A stretch of 64,000 nucleotides of DNA from Serripes groenlandicus (GCA_031761405.1 JASEVX010000013.1:38284363-38348362); one strand, 5' to 3'; positions 1-11,752 are shown, counted from the first letter of the stretch. The notes: a model not told the origin generated them from the letters alone. Translations and numbers: made by a program.

Positions 1-290
1 GTTATGTCCCTTTAACATATATCAATGTGTTCAGGTTCATCAAATCTTGAAGTGTTATGTCCCTTTAACAACTATCAATGTGTTCAGGTTCATCAAACCT
101 TGAAGTGTTATGTCCCTTTAACATATATCAATGTGTTCAGGTTCATCAAATCTTGAAGTGTTATGCCCCTTTAACATATATCAATGTGTTCAGGTTCATC
201 AAATCTTGAAGTGTTATGTCCCTTTAACATATATCAATGTGTTCAGGTTCATCAAATCTTGAAGTGTTATGTCCCTTTAACTTATATCAA
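1..290 (+). repeat. 53-bp tandem repeat, cut by window edge
   Basis: The unit GTTATGTCCCTTTAACATAT ... TTGAAGT starts at 1, 54, 107, 160, 213 and 266 with few changes; the last copy breaks down after about 25 bases. The array probably continues to the left of the window. Confidence 0.9.
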
Positions 291-365
291 AATCCGTTTT
301 GAAGCATTCAATGAGTTTAAGATTAAGCAAACATATATATTCTTAAATGTCATGTCAGTTGACAG

Positions 366-570
366 AGCGTCAATGCAATGAGGGGGTTGGCAAACAATAC
401 AGATTAAGGTGAGTCATCTTGTTACAAACTGTCTGTCTCACCTGAACTCAGCATTGTTTGCCTTTTGGTTTTTTAAAGTATTGAAAATACTCTTATTACA
501 TATGCATGCATTAAGGAGGTGAAGATTGAAGAGTCTATTCTATTCGGAAATTCGGCGCTGAAAGAGTTAA
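366..570 (+). mobile_element. second TTAA MITE family, 5' end worn
   Basis: It shares GGCAAACAATACAGATTA, AGGTGAGTCA and the end GGCGCTGAAAGAGTTAA with the complete copy at 20487-20702. The 5' TTAACCC is not visible here. Confidence 0.6.
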
Positions 571-610
571 CATGAGATTATAAATGTGTGTGTGTAATTT
601 GAACATGATA

Positions 611-1068
611 TGAGCCGTCCCGCGATAAAACCAACAACATGGCCTCTGCGTTATGTATCGAACCAGATCAGCCTGCGCAATCCGCGCAGGCTAATCCGGC
701 CGAAACATTCCGTCTCAGGTGTATAGAGTAATGATTCCTAAAACGAAAAGTGTCTGTCCGGGTTAGACTGTGTGGTGTGCTTAGGCTGATCCGGGTCGAT
801 ACTTTACGCAGAGTCCACAATGCAGCTGCGGCGATAGACATCTGCGTAATGTATCGACCAGATCAGCCTGCGCTGTCCGCGCAGACTGATCCGGCCGACA
901 CATTCCGTCTTAGGGGGGATAGATGTATAGAGTAGTTATTCCTGAAACAGAAAAGTCACAGAAGGCGAACAGTGTATGTCCGGGTAAGCCTGCGCGGCAT
1001 GCTTAGGCTGATCCGGGTCGATACTTTACGCAGAGTCCACAATGTTGGTTTTCTCTCGAGACGGCTCA
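611..1068 (+). mobile_element. GAGCCGTCCCGCG foldback MITE with internal duplication
   Basis: The ends are TGAGCCGTCCCGCG and GAGACGGCTCA, flanked by TA on both sides. The core contains GATCAGCCTGCGC and GCGCAGGCTGATC type segments. At 458 bp it is longer than the ~260-bp copies because the middle is repeated. Confidence 0.75.
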
Positions 1069-1529
1069 TATTAAGAAAGCGGTGTAAAACTCCATAAAAA
1101 ACAAACAAAAAGAAAGCAAATTATGAAATAACATTAGATTGATTTCTTGTTTAGTGTTTTACGCCACTTTTTAACAATGTTTTAGTTATATCACGGTATT
1201 TCCTGGGTAAGTTACCAGTACGAACGACTTATGAAAAATATTGTCACATTTGGAGAAAGTGCTCATAATGAGCAATTTCACCTTCGTCCACAGTGTTTCC
1301 AACTCTATTCAATAATGAATACTTATATTTATAAAGATGTTCACATAGTTGCCTAGATGTCCTGCAGAATTAATATTGGCAGAAATCATATTATGCAAAT
1401 GGTTTATGAATCATAGTAAGATTATTTAATTCAGCTGAAAATAAAGAGAATAAATGGCTTTAAACCGTTCCCACATACAACAATGTTGCCGCAGACAACT
1501 TTCATAAATATCTTGTATGTGTGAAATGA

Positions 1530-1759
1530 TGAACCCTTTCCCTCATACGAAATTTCTGCAGCAGCCGACTTTGAACACATTTTGTCAACACATAGAAAAT
1601 CTCTATAATTGAATGGATAACCTATGACTAAAAGTGGAAAACATTGTGGCAAAAGGAGAAATTGCTCGTTTTGAGCAATTTCTTCTTTTGTCACTATGTT
1701 TTCAAAAAGCCGTCTGCTGCAGAGGCGTCAGAAAGCGACTATATGAGGGAAAGGGTTAA
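1530..1759 (+). mobile_element. TTAA palindromic MITE, family 1
   Basis: Full length, 230 bp. The left border is worn (TGAACCCTTTCCC) and the right border is intact (GAGGGAAAGGGTTAA). TTAA target sites with CCCTTT ends are typical of piggyBac-type elements. The middle folds on GGAGAAATTGCTC / GAGCAATTTCTTC. Confidence 0.85.
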
Positions 1760-2550
1760 GATTCAAGATTTCTTTATTCAGTAACGTGAACTTTACAGAG
1801 TTTCTAGTCACATACATATGAATAATATGATATATAATATAAAGATTAAGACATGCTTTTCTGGTGGGCGGGCCGATATTAGCAAAAGACATAAGACGTT
1901 CGATCTCGACCTTGTCGAGTACAGATAAGGTATACTCAGAGGTTTAGATAGGGAGGAGTAAACATGTCCCCCACAATATCTCATTTATTTTCCAGTCAAA
2001 CTCTATGTTGTGGTTACTCAAAACTCTTGTCTCATTGACCAACAATATAGGGTTTACGGTTCGAATAAAGATTTTAGAACATGAACTTTACAACTTATCG
2101 TGAGCTCTCTGGTATACTCTTGTAATGCAACAACCAGGGAAAGAGGACACACAATAGGTCACCTCGGATTAAACTGATTGCTCCCTTAAATAATGCATTA
2201 TCTGTCTCCTTTCTTGTTCTTTTATACCCAGTCTGCGTTTGTTTGAGAGATGTGGCACTTAAAAAAGTAGTTTTGTTTAACAGGCGACAATTGAAGCCTC
2301 CGCAGCCGACAAGTTTTTAAAACTTTATAGAAAAAGGAGACGTTTTTAAAATAATATTTGTTTGTGGGATTTTTTTCCCATAACGTTTTTATTGTCAAAA
2401 TTTACTGATTCTTTTCGAAATATAATTGGTTTTATCCCTAAGATTTCTTGGAAGCGAGAAACGATTTTTCCGACATGCAACGAATATAATGCAAACTTAA
2501 ATAGAAAATATCTAGGCTAAAAAACATTGATACTATATCTAGAGTAAAAT
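1760..2550. other. intergenic DNA without a gene
   Basis: It contains a worn copy of the CCCTATGTTGTGG foldback family (1975-2115, with ACTCTATGTTGTGGTTACTC). The rest is AT-rich and no coding frame or known repeat was recognised. Confidence 0.5.
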
Positions 2551-2552
2551 GA

Positions 2553-2653
2553 TATTATTGAACATCGTTAAAATCATTCTTGCAAAAGGAAAGATTGTCC
2601 ACCATGAGCAATTTTTCCTTTTGCAAGAATGATTTTAACGATGTTCAATAATA
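2553..2653. repeat. 40-bp-arm perfect inverted repeat
   Basis: The arms 2553-2592 and 2614-2653 are exact reverse complements around a 21-base loop. The loop and inner arms are the MITE family 1 centre (GCAAAAGGAAA, GAGCAATTT), so this looks like an extended hairpin derivative of that family. Confidence 0.75.
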
Positions 2654-2700
2654 TTTGCAAGAATGTTTTCAAAAGTCGTCTTAAAGATGCGTTAAAAACA

Positions 2701-2970
2701 CCTAAGTGGCGTATCGGAAGAGCACCCGCCTCAGGTTCGGGAGGTTGCGGGTACGCTCCTCGACCGGGCCATACCAATTACTTTAGCAATGGTAGTTATG
2801 ACTTTCCCTCGTTGTCGCTAAGGATTGTTGATTAGCTTTACGACTGACTCGCTGGTGTCAGGATAAATGAACCGGTAGTCCTGACTGTACTGGTAACTTA
2901 CCCGGGAAACGCCGTGATATAACTGAATCATTTCACCTTGGAGCAAAACAAACAAACAAACAAACAAACA
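2701..2970 (+). mobile_element. tRNA-derived SINE
   Basis: The head has GGAAGAGCACCCGCCTCAGG and a worn B box; the body has GACTGACTCGCTGGTGTCAG and GTAACTTACCCGGGAAACGC. It ends in an (AAAC)n tail. A MITE follows 3 bases later. Confidence 0.75.
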
Positions 2971-2973
2971 TTC

Positions 2974-3203
2974 TTAACCTTTTCCCTCATATAGACGCTT
3001 TCTGACGCCTCTGCAGCAGACGACGTTTGAACACATTGTGACAAATGAAGAAATTGCTCAAAACGAGCAATTTTTCCCTTTGCCGCAATATTTTCAACTT
3101 TATTCAGTAATTATACCTTTATTTATAGATATTTTCCATGTGTTTTTACTAAATGTTTTCAAAGTCGTCTGTTGCACATTTGTTGTATGTGGGAAAGGAT
3201 TAA
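2974..3203 (-). mobile_element. TTAA palindromic MITE, family 1, reverse
   Basis: TTAACCTTTTCCCTCATATA at the left and GGGAAAGGATTAA at the right. It is bounded by TTAA on both sides, 230 bp long, and inserted next to the SINE tail. Confidence 0.8.
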
Positions 3204-3287
3204 AGAGGCTTATTCGTGTGGTGAAGGATTAAAGTAGCATATACTGTAAGCATTTAACGAGTAGAGAATAAACAAAGAGGAAGTGTA

Positions 3288-4100
3288 AATCCAATCTTAC
3301 ACAATCGATCCCAGACTAGTAAAATAAAGGTTAAAGTAATAGATCGATTATTGAAGAATACCTCTATATATCTTTGAACGTGTCACGTGTTGAGGACACT
3401 TTCTTATGTATTCGAATTTTGATTTATTTGCAGCAGACGACTTTTGAAAACATTGTGGCAACAGTAATTGTAAATCAAATTTAACTTGATCGATTCCAGA
3501 CAAGTAAAATATAGATGAACATAAAAATAATAGATCAATTTTAGGAGAATACCTCTATATATCTTTGAACGCGTTAACTTTCTTTTGTATTCGAATTTTG
3601 ATGTATTTGCAGCAGACAATTTTGGAAACATTGTGGGAAAAATAATTGTAAATCAAATCTGACTTGATCGATTCCAGACATGTAAAATATAGATGAACCT
3701 AAAAATAATAGATCAATTTTAGGAGAATACCTCTATATATCTTTGAACGTGTCACGTTTAGAGGAAACTTTCTTATGTATTCGAATTTTGATTTATTTGC
3801 AGCAGACAACTTTTGAAAACATTGTGGGAAAAGTAATTGTAAATCAAATCTGACTTGATCGATCATAGACCAGAAAAATATAGATGAACGTAATATATTG
3901 ATTATAGATGAATACCTCTATAACTTTGATCGTTTAACGTCTTGGGGGAAATAGTCTTATCATCATGTATTCATATTTTACGTATTTGCAGAAGACGACT
4001 TTTGAAAACATTTCGGCAAAAGGTAATGTTTTACAAATCAAATATATATTGATCGATCCTAGACAAATTGAATACAGGAGAATGATATAGTAATACATGT
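3288..4100 (+). repeat. ~185-bp tandem array containing MITE pieces
   Basis: Unit starts lie near 3288, 3469, 3648, 3838 and 4030 (GTAAATCAAATCTGAC, GATCGATTCCAGAC, ATACCTCTATATATC). Each unit ends with GCAGCAGACGACTTTTGAAA, an inner piece of MITE family 1. Confidence 0.8.
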
Positions 4101-4266
4101 ATATCGATTATCGGCGAATGCCGTTATGGGTTTCACTAAGTATTCATCTTTTGACGCATTTAACAAAACAGAACATTACATAATATACAGTTAGCTGGGA
4201 TGAGTTTTAAATAATTCATAGGCCATAAACAAATAAACAAATAAATACAAATATGAAGTCATGGTG

Positions 4267-4304
4267 AAGAACCTTTTCTAGAACCTTTTCTAGAACCTTT
4301 TCTA
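4267..4304 (+). repeat. short tandem repeat AGAACCTTTTCT
   Basis: The motif TAGAACCTTTTC is repeated three times in a row. Confidence 0.8.
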
Positions 4305-4771
4305 GAAGAATCTAACGAAATAAATATACACTTTAATAATAAATACTTTTTACATTAACAGCAGACGATTCTTGAAAATATTAAGGACAAAGGAGAAATT
4401 GCTCATTAATATGATGTCATTTCTATTTAATAATCATGGCTACTTTCATTTATTTAAATTCAGTTTATGGATATTCAAATCGTCTGCAGGGCAAACATAT
4501 AGAAATCCTCTCTATGTAAAGGGTTATTACTAAAAAAAAGAGTCGGAAATACTGCGCCAAAAAAGGAACATTCTCATTATGAACAATTTCTCCTTTTACC
4601 ATAATGTTTTAAAAAATCGTCTCCTGCAGAGGCGTCGGAAAGCGACTGTACGAGCATTCGGGCGAGTGCGGTTTTTTTGGCTACAATTTGATTGGTTGAT
4701 TCGGCTACATGTGGCCCTGGCCCGAGCGTTCAGTGTTTTAGGAAAATCAGAATAAATCGCAGATGTCCAAA

Positions 4772-4968
4772 TGAGTCGTTCCACGAGAAAACCCACATTA
4801 TGGACTCCGTCTCAGGGGAATAGAGGTATACAGTAATGATTCCTGAACCAGAAAATTCACATGAAGCGAAAAGTGTATGTCCGAGTTAGCCTGCGCTGCA
4901 TGCTTAGGCTGACCCGGATCAAACTTTACGAAGAGTCCACAATGTTGTTTCTCTCGTGGAATGGCTCA
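4772..4968 (-). mobile_element. GAGCCGTC foldback MITE, short copy
   Basis: The ends are TGAGTCGTTCCACGAG and CTCGTGGAATGGCTCA; part of the left half is missing. Confidence 0.65.
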
Positions 4969-5026
4969 AATGTTTATGTCATTTCACTATGGATGGTGTT
5001 TCGGGGAGCTTTCATCAAATGTCCAG

Positions 5027-5205
5027 TTATATCACGGTGATACCAGTACTGCTGGTCCATTCATTCTGACACCAGGGTCCCAGTCATCACGATTCTGAAC
5101 GCGAAAGAGGGGATGCCACTTCTCCCATTGTTAATGTCTTCGGCAAGACACGGCCGGGGTTCGATCCTCCATTACACAACCGAGGCGGTTTTACCGCATC
5201 TGTAG
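5027..5205 (-). mobile_element. tRNA-derived SINE, reverse
   Basis: Reading in reverse, the head contains GGTTTTACCGC inverted and a B-box-like GGGTTCGATCC near 5157. The body has CCAGTACTGCTGGTCCATTC. It is worn. Confidence 0.5.
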
Positions 5206-5326
5206 AAGACGATTTTTGAATTTTGAAAGAATTGAGCAATTGCTCCTTTTGCAAGAATGTTTGAAACGATATTCAATGTAGTTTAAATGTATTTGGTATC
5301 ATCTCCATTTCCCTACGGATAAAAAA

Positions 5327-5588
5327 TGAGCCGTCCCGCGAGATAACCAACAGTTTGGACTCTTCGTTTACTTTAAAGTATCAACCCGGATCAGCCTAAT
5401 CTTGCCGCGTAGGCGAACCCGGACGGAAACTTTTTGCCTCCTGTGGATTTTCTGTTTCATGAATCATTACTCTATACCTCTGAGACGGAATGTGTCGGCC
5501 CGGATCAGTCTGCGCGGACTGCGCAGGCTGATCTGGATCGATACATTACGCAGATGCCATAATGTTGGTTTTCTCGCGGGACGACTCA
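5327..5588 (+). mobile_element. GAGCCGTCCCGCG foldback MITE
   Basis: The ends TGAGCCGTCCCGCGAG and CGCGGGACGACTCA are present. The internal dyad GATCAGTCTGCGCGGACTGC runs into GCGCAGGCTGATCT. Confidence 0.8.
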
Positions 5589-5765
5589 TATATATAGTAT
5601 ACATGCTGGTTGAGGGATTTTAGATTCTATGTCGGCATCTACTCTATTCAATATCAACATGGTATATAACGGTGGCTTTTAGACCAACGGACCGGACCGA
5701 CCGTATTAGCGTATGTATAGCGTGCTGCGGATCTCAGTACTAACAACTTGTAGATCAGCTGTAAC

Positions 5766-5990
5766 GCTTTACCTTATACAGACGCATTTTCACGCCTATG
5801 CAGCAGACGACTCTTGAAAACATTGTGATTAAAGGAGAAATTGCTCATAACGAGCAATTTCTCCTTTTGCCACACTGTTTTCGAACTCTGCTCCATAATT
5901 TTACTTTTATTCGTAGACATTTTCCACAAAGTGTCAAGTCTTCGTGGGCGTATCAAATCCGTCTGCTGTATAATCATTGCATGTGGGAAA

Positions 5991-6029
<39 letters not shown>
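5766..6029 (-). mobile_element. TTAA-type MITE ending in a 39-base G run
   Basis: GACGCATTTTCACGCC and the central AAATTGCTCATAACGAGCAA identify MITE family 1. Where the terminal GGGAAAGGG should lie, the sequence is GTGGGAAA followed by 39 G (5991-6029). Confidence 0.7.
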
Positions 6030-6032
<3 letters not shown>

Positions 6033-6475
6033 TCTGTTCATCTGATATATTGACACTTGTCCCCTACTTACCTGAGATGAACTTTGCTTGACTCACCGAA
6101 TTTACAGACTGATGAAAGCTAATTGGTCACGTGACGTCGCGTTATACTATTAACACAGAACACGCTTTATATACTATCTGATTTCCGTTTGACGTCGGTA
6201 TTGAAAATAACAGTTTTTAGGTTCGGCGATTTCCGTCCGAAGTCCTAAGTGATAGGCAATGTGTCATTCGCTAACACTATCGACTCATTACATGCATGTG
6301 AGCGTAAGGAACGACAACTCTGTGAAGGAGAATAGCAATGTTGTGGACTTGTTTCTCATTTTTTGGAAAAGACCGACACTTCCACGAATAATACCGATCA
6401 CTTACGACTTCGAACTTCGGACGGAAATCGCCGAGAACATTCGGAATGAGCGTTAAAAATATTGTTTCTATTATC

Positions 6476-6496
6476 GGGGGGGGGGGGGGGGGGGGG
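6476..6496 (+). repeat. poly-G run, 21 bases
   Basis: Uninterrupted G tract about 450 bases from the 39-base tract at 5991. The DNA between the two (about 6240-6350) resembles 61970-62050, so it is part of another dispersed repeat. Confidence 0.9.
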
Positions 6497-6980
6497 TGGG
6501 TTATATGTATCCAGGGCTATGGGTAGTAATTCGGTTATAATCTGTATAGATCTGTCTATATATGTGTTGCATTGATATGTACACAAAATAAAATAAAAAA
6601 ATCGGCTTTCCTACTTACTTGCATTGTGACGCATACTGAGCAGCTATTGTTGAAAATATTGTGACAAAATGATAAATTACTCCTTTTACCACAACGAACT
6701 ATTTTCAATAATCAGATACTTTCATTGAAAGAGAGTTTCCAACCCCTTTACCTAAATATTTTCAAAATCGACAAATCTGAATATATGGAGAATCTGAGAA
6801 AGGGTTAAATTGATCGTCATCGACTGAGACATCGGGATTCCACCGAAACCGAGATTATAACAAGGAATTCATATTTGGAGCTACGGGGCTCCTAGATATA
6901 TCTCCCCATTAAACACATGTCTGACCAGTTTACCGATCGATTATCGATACTCAATTATTTAGACAATGTCATGCCAAAAA

Positions 6981-7233
6981 CAGGGGCGTAGCTTGGCAAT
7001 AATCAATGTGTAGGCCGTCTCGTGAGAAAATCAAATATGGTGAACTCTGCGTAAAGTATCGACCCGGATCAGACTAAGCATGCCACACAGGCGTACCCGG
7101 ATATACATCTTTCGCCTCCCGTGGATTTTCTGTTTCAGGAATCACTACTCTATCTATCCCCCCTTAGACGGAATGTGTCGGCCGGATCAGTCTGCGCGGA
7201 CAGCGCAGGCTGATATGGTCGATACATTACGCA
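6981..7233 (+). mobile_element. CAGGGGCGTAG element remnant carrying a foldback MITE
   Basis: It begins CAGGGGCGTAGC and runs AATAATCAATGTGTAGGCCG into the foldback MITE. The same junction occurs inverted at 13050-13087, so the two elements move or decay together. Confidence 0.6.
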
Positions 7234-7252
7234 GCTGTGTACCGCCGTATAT

Positions 7253-7660
7253 GCTTGATTGATTGATTGATTGATTGCTTTCCTGCTTTACGCCGCTGTC
7301 AACGATTGTTCATGTATTTCAAGGCGTTGCTTTGATAATTGACCAGTACTACTGGTATATTTATCCAGACACCTGTCAGTCAGTTGTAATGCGGTAGCGG
7401 TACGGCGTCCTTCTCGGGTTCGGGAGGTCGTGGGTTCGATCCCCGGTCGGGTCATACCAAATATTTAAAATAAAAAAAAAGGTATATATATGGCTGATCT
7501 CAGTTGCGCTTGGGGTTTGCTGGGTTAGTATTTCGATTGTCTGGCTGTTGTCAGGATAAATAGACGAGTGGTACTCATAACTCTCAAAGGAAATGCCCTG
7601 AAATAACCGAAAAGTTATTGAAAGCGGCATAAAATACCAAACAATCAATCAATCAATGAA
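7253..7660. mobile_element. two SINEs head to head
   Basis: 7253-7390 is the reverse 3' part, with (GATT)n and GACCAGTACTACTGGTA. 7391-7660 is a + copy with GGGAGGTCGTGGGTTCGATC (B box), a CTCAGTTGCG body and a (CAAT)n tail. Confidence 0.65.
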
Positions 7661-8176
7661 TTAATTGATGTTGTTATTGTAGCTCGGCCAACATTCTTTC
7701 CGTCGTTTGACAAAATTCAATGCGACAAGCGTCATCCGTCTTCCGTCTTTGGATTAACATCCTATGTGGAACAGCAGCCAGTTTCTTGAAAAGGGTGTGA
7801 AAAGGCCACCAAAAGGCCAGGGCCACATGAGTGGGTGATCTGGCCGCCGTGATATGACTGAAAATTATTGTAAAACGGCGTCAAATATTTTTCAATTAAA
7901 AAACCGATTGTTTCAATCTTAAAGAACTCTAAAGAATAAGAAGTCCCCTTTTCGCCCGTTGAGTTTAATGTTTGATGTAAAATACCGTTATAGAGCTGAT
8001 AAGACATATGTTTTAACTATTCAATCCTTTTTCCACATCTACACACCACATTCAAGTAATAGGCATTTTACAAAAGACGATATTTGAATACATTGTGTGA
8101 AAATATGGGAAACTATTCAATTGGTTCAAACATAGAACGACGCGTCAGGATTTTCTTACAATAACCTGGTGCTTTG

Positions 8177-8361
8177 TTAACCTTTCCCAACATACAACAA
8201 ATCAGTAGCAACCGACGAGGCAAACTTGTAAAACTTTCTATAAATGAAAGTATCAGTTGAAAGCATTGCGGCAAAATGGGACATTGCTCATCGTTAAGCA
8301 ATTTCCCCGTTTGCCATAATGTTTGCAAAAGTCTTCTTCTGCAGCAGTGGGAAAGAGTTAA
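8177..8361 (+). mobile_element. TTAA MITE family 1, short
   Basis: TTAACCTTTCCCAACATACA to GTGGGAAAGAGTTAA, with the 3' arm shortened (GCGTC part missing). Confidence 0.7.
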
Positions 8362-8656
8362 ATTTCAAATGAACATTTACAAAAATTTACCGTGAGTCCT
8401 CTAATGGAATAAATACTATAAACGATAATTGAAAGAAGTTGAAAACATTGCGTCAAAAAGTAGAAATTGCTTATTATGCAACAATTGTGAGACTGCTGTA
8501 CAGGCGTCAGAGAGTGTCTGCATGAGGGAGAAAGAATTAACTTCAAATGAAAAGATGAAAAGTTATAAAATGTCTTCTAATGCAAATATGAACTCGTTTA
8601 TTATTTAGTGTACGGGGGTATAAAGTATAATTTACAATACGTTGTCACTTCTTTTA

Positions 8657-8893
8657 ATAACCCTTATCCACATACAGGTGCATTTCGACACACATGTAGC
8701 ACGCGATGTTTTGAAAACAGTGCGGCAAAAGGTGAATAGGCTTATAAATGAGTAGTTCCTCATATTGTCACAATGTTTTCTTAACTCGACCCAGTCAGTA
8801 TGCTTTCATTTGTAGAGATTCTCTGTTGTTTTGCATAGGATTTTTTTTCAAAGCCGTCTATTGCAGATGTGTTATATATAAGTAGGAAAAGGT
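8657..8893 (-). mobile_element. degenerate TTAA MITE
   Basis: It has ACCCTTATCCACATACAG at the left and AAGTAGGAAAAGGTTTA at the right, with the inner CAAAGCCGTCTATTGCAG. Confidence 0.55.
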
Positions 8894-9376
8894 TTATTCA
8901 TTCAATCTAAGCGTTTAGCGTCCGTACCAACGGTTGGTTATTCATTCGTGTTACTTGTGATTTGAATGCCGAAAGTGGTGTAGTGGTAATGTCGTAAAAT
9001 GTGTTAATTATATTATTTTTTATTATTATTTAATTTAAACATATTTTATTCAATAAAAGTGATATTGTATATACATAAGCAATACATTATTCAAAAGGAA
9101 AAGGATAAGATCGAAAACTTAAAGCTTAAAAAGTTCATCTCCTACTGGGGTTCGTACTCGTCGGTTCGTTACAGACCATAGGCCATAGGTGGTAGGTCTT
9201 TGTACGACCAATCTCTGTGATATCCGACTATCCGACATTTAAACTTTTAAACAAAATATTATTTTGTTATCGATCAAAAAATCAGTAGTGGATCTGAAAA
9301 ATGTATGTAAGTTCAGTATTCCGTATTTATACCGCAGTATTAACTTATGTAAAAAGAGTTTTTAGTTTGAGAGTTT

Positions 9377-9576
9377 GATCACGGAGGATACTCGAAGATC
9401 ACGGAGGATAGTCGGAGATCTCGGAGGAAGGTCGGAGATCACGGAGGGAAGTCGGAGATCACGGAGGATAGTCGGAGATCTCTGAGGGGATTCGGATATC
9501 ACGGAGGAAAGTCGGAGATCACGGAGGATAGTCGGAGATCTCAGAGGATATTCTAAGATCACGGAGTGTAGTCGTA
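9377..9576 (-). repeat. 20-bp minisatellite, ten units
   Basis: Units of the form AGATCACGGAGGATAGTCGG follow each other with 1-5 changes. The period of 20 is not a multiple of 3, but the minus strand stays open through the array, giving a repetitive peptide that I do not regard as a gene. Confidence 0.9.
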
Positions 9577-9730
9577 CACGATCGGAATACTGTCCGACGA
9601 TATATATTGTGAAAAATGCATTGACCGAGGATTTATGAATACATCATTCAGATCACTGCACTCGAACGTAGGCAGATACAGTACCTTCGAGAATGTTCGT
9701 AAAACAAGACTTAGTCTCGCTTCATACATT

Positions 9731-9960
9731 GTGTCCCTTTCCCACGAACAATAAATCTGCAGCAGACGACTTCGAGAACATACAAACAAAACAATGGAAT
9801 GTCTCTATAAATGAAGGTAATATTACTGAAAGAAGTTGAAAACATTGTGGCAATAGGAGAAATTGCTCGATTTGAGTAATTTCTTCTTTTGCCAGAATGT
9901 TTTCAAAAAGTCGCCTGCTGCAGAAACGTCAGAAAGCATCTATATGAGGGAAAGGGTTAT
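9731..9960 (+). mobile_element. TTAA MITE family 1
   Basis: CCCTTTCCCACGAACAATAA at the left and ATGAGGGAAAGGGTTA at the right, with a strong central hairpin. The left TTAA is lost. Confidence 0.7.
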
Positions 9961-10204
9961 ATTAATTTAGATATTAATTATGCAAAGGGTGCTATAAAAA
10001 TAATGTGGTATAATAATAAAAACGGTATAATATTATACACCAACCAACGAACAATCCCGAATGCACCGTGTCTAGCTATTTTCGAGGAATCCGGCCTGGC
10101 CGACTCGGGTGAGCGTCGGAGATTTGGAACGGAGTTTACGGGTTTAATCCCCCAGACCCGGCGATCTGGGCACAAGGCATATTTTTTTTGCAAATAGTAC
10201 AAAG

Positions 10205-10385
10205 TTTGTTTTAGCCGAGGATCACGAATAAGTGAACTGTCACGTGATGAACGGATTCTAACTTCGGGATTGTTCCGAACAAATGGCGGGAGTTGTATAC
10301 TGGTTGTATATCCCGGAAGCAGACATCCAGCGTGATTAAAATAAACTGAAAGCTTGTTTCGCAATCGATGTAAAATAAATACGTT
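10205..10385 (+). mobile_element. SINE-like repeat, GCAGACATC type
   Basis: It shares GGAAGCAGACATCCAGCGTG and AAAGCTTGTTTCGCAATC with 11080-11205, and the CAGACATCGAG core with 53450-53585. It may be a separate SINE family. Confidence 0.5.
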
Positions 10386-10517
10386 TTAAATAAAGTGAAA
10401 CTGTCGCTGTGATATAACTGAAAATAATGTTATAAAACGGCAAAAAAATCCAATACAGCAAAAATCCAACTTTGAGTGCAGTGGACTGAATGATGGATGG
10501 ACGCGTTTTCATGGGTT

Positions 10518-10747
10518 TTAACCCTTTCCCTCATACGACAATTCTGCAGCAGACGACTTTGAACATATTTTGTCAAAAGGTAGAAAATCTCTATAACTTA
10601 ATGGATAACCTATGACGAAAAGAGGAAAACATTGTGGCAAAAGGAGAAATTGCTCGTTTTGAGCAATTTCTTCTTTTGTCACTATATTTTTAAAAAGCCG
10701 TCTGATGCAGAGGCGTCAGAAAGCGTCTATATGAGGAAAAGGGTTAA
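10518..10747 (+). mobile_element. TTAA MITE family 1, intact borders
   Basis: TTAACCCTTTCCCTCATACG at the left and GAGGAAAAGGGTTAA at the right; 230 bp. Confidence 0.88.
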
Positions 10748-10797
10748 ATAATTATTCCACAATAAATAGTTAAATACAAGTGTTCTTGAGATAGACG

Positions 10798-10934
10798 CAA
10801 TTCTGCAGCAGACGACTTTGAACATATGTTGTCAAAACATGGAAGATCTCTATAACTGAATGGATAACCTATGACGAAAAGTGGAAAACATTGTGGCAAA
10901 TGGAGAAATTGCTCGTTTTGAGGGAAAGGGTTAA
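10798..10934 (+). mobile_element. TTAA MITE family 1, deleted
   Basis: It runs from AATTCTGCAGCAGACGAC to TTTTGAGGGAAAGGGTTAA. The left tip and the whole stretch between the centre and the right tip are missing. Confidence 0.75.
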
Positions 10935-11079
10935 GATAGACGTAAGACTTGTACATTCAGGACGGTTATTGTGATGCTTAATAACCAGGATACATTTATC
11001 GGATCATTCAGTTAACCGTGCTATTTACTCGCAATGGTTTCAAACTTCAACTGCTGTAAATTCCTCGATAAGCGGTTTC

Positions 11080-11205
11080 TGACTTTGGGATTTGTTCCTC
11101 ACAAACGGCGCGAGTACTGGTGAAGTCCCCGGAAAGCAGACATCGAGCGTGATTTATATAAAGCTGAAAGCTTGTTTCACAATCGATGAAGAATAAATAG
11201 GTTTA
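11080..11205 (+). mobile_element. SINE-like repeat, GCAGACATC type
   Basis: A second copy of the same sequence with GCGCGAGTACTGGTGAAGTC and a TAAACAAAACTAAA-like tail; no head is recognised. Confidence 0.5.
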
Positions 11206-11529
11206 AACAAAACTAAATTCTGCGGATGTTTCAAAATGCGTCTACATGTGGTTTTAAAAGTGTTAACTTCAACAGTGAACATTCTATGACATTTCAAGTG
11301 TCGCCTGTCTTGAGAATAACTAAGATTTTTTTTTGTTAGATCTCGGAATTTTCAAGTATATTTTTTCATACGGAGATGATGAAAACATTATAGAAAAAAA
11401 GCAATGACATGCTCGTTTTGAGCAACTTCTTCTTTGTGAACATTGTTTTTTCAAAAGTCGTATGTTGTATTATAGTTTTTCGTATAGTAGGAAAGAAATC
11501 GTCTGTATTTAGAAAAGGGTATCACGAGT

Positions 11530-11752
11530 TTAACAAACATACACATCTTTAGCAGAGGACTTAAAAAATGTCTACACAAAAATATAGAAAATCTCTATTG
11601 TTGTAGTTATTATTACTGAAAAAAAGTTGAAAACTTTGTGACAAAAGGAGAAATTGCTCGTTTTGAGCAATTTCTCCTTTTGTCACAATGTTTTCAAAAG
11701 CCGTCTGCTGCAGATGCGTCGAAATGCGTCTACAGGTGGGAAAGGGTTCACG
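11530..11752 (+). mobile_element. TTAA MITE family 1, worn ends
   Basis: The perfect central hairpin AAAAGGAGAAATTGCTCGTT pairs with GAGCAATTTCTCCTTTT. The ends read AGTTTAACAAACATACAC and GTGGGAAAGGGTTCA. Confidence 0.7.

Noticed and set aside
1..290. CRISPR-like regular repeat
   Set aside because: Repeats are contiguous without unique spacers and the DNA is eukaryotic.
9978..10364. 128-residue open frame on the minus strand
   Set aside because: It overlaps a SINE-like repeat and a worn tRNA-like stretch; no recognisable domain, start context or splice partners.
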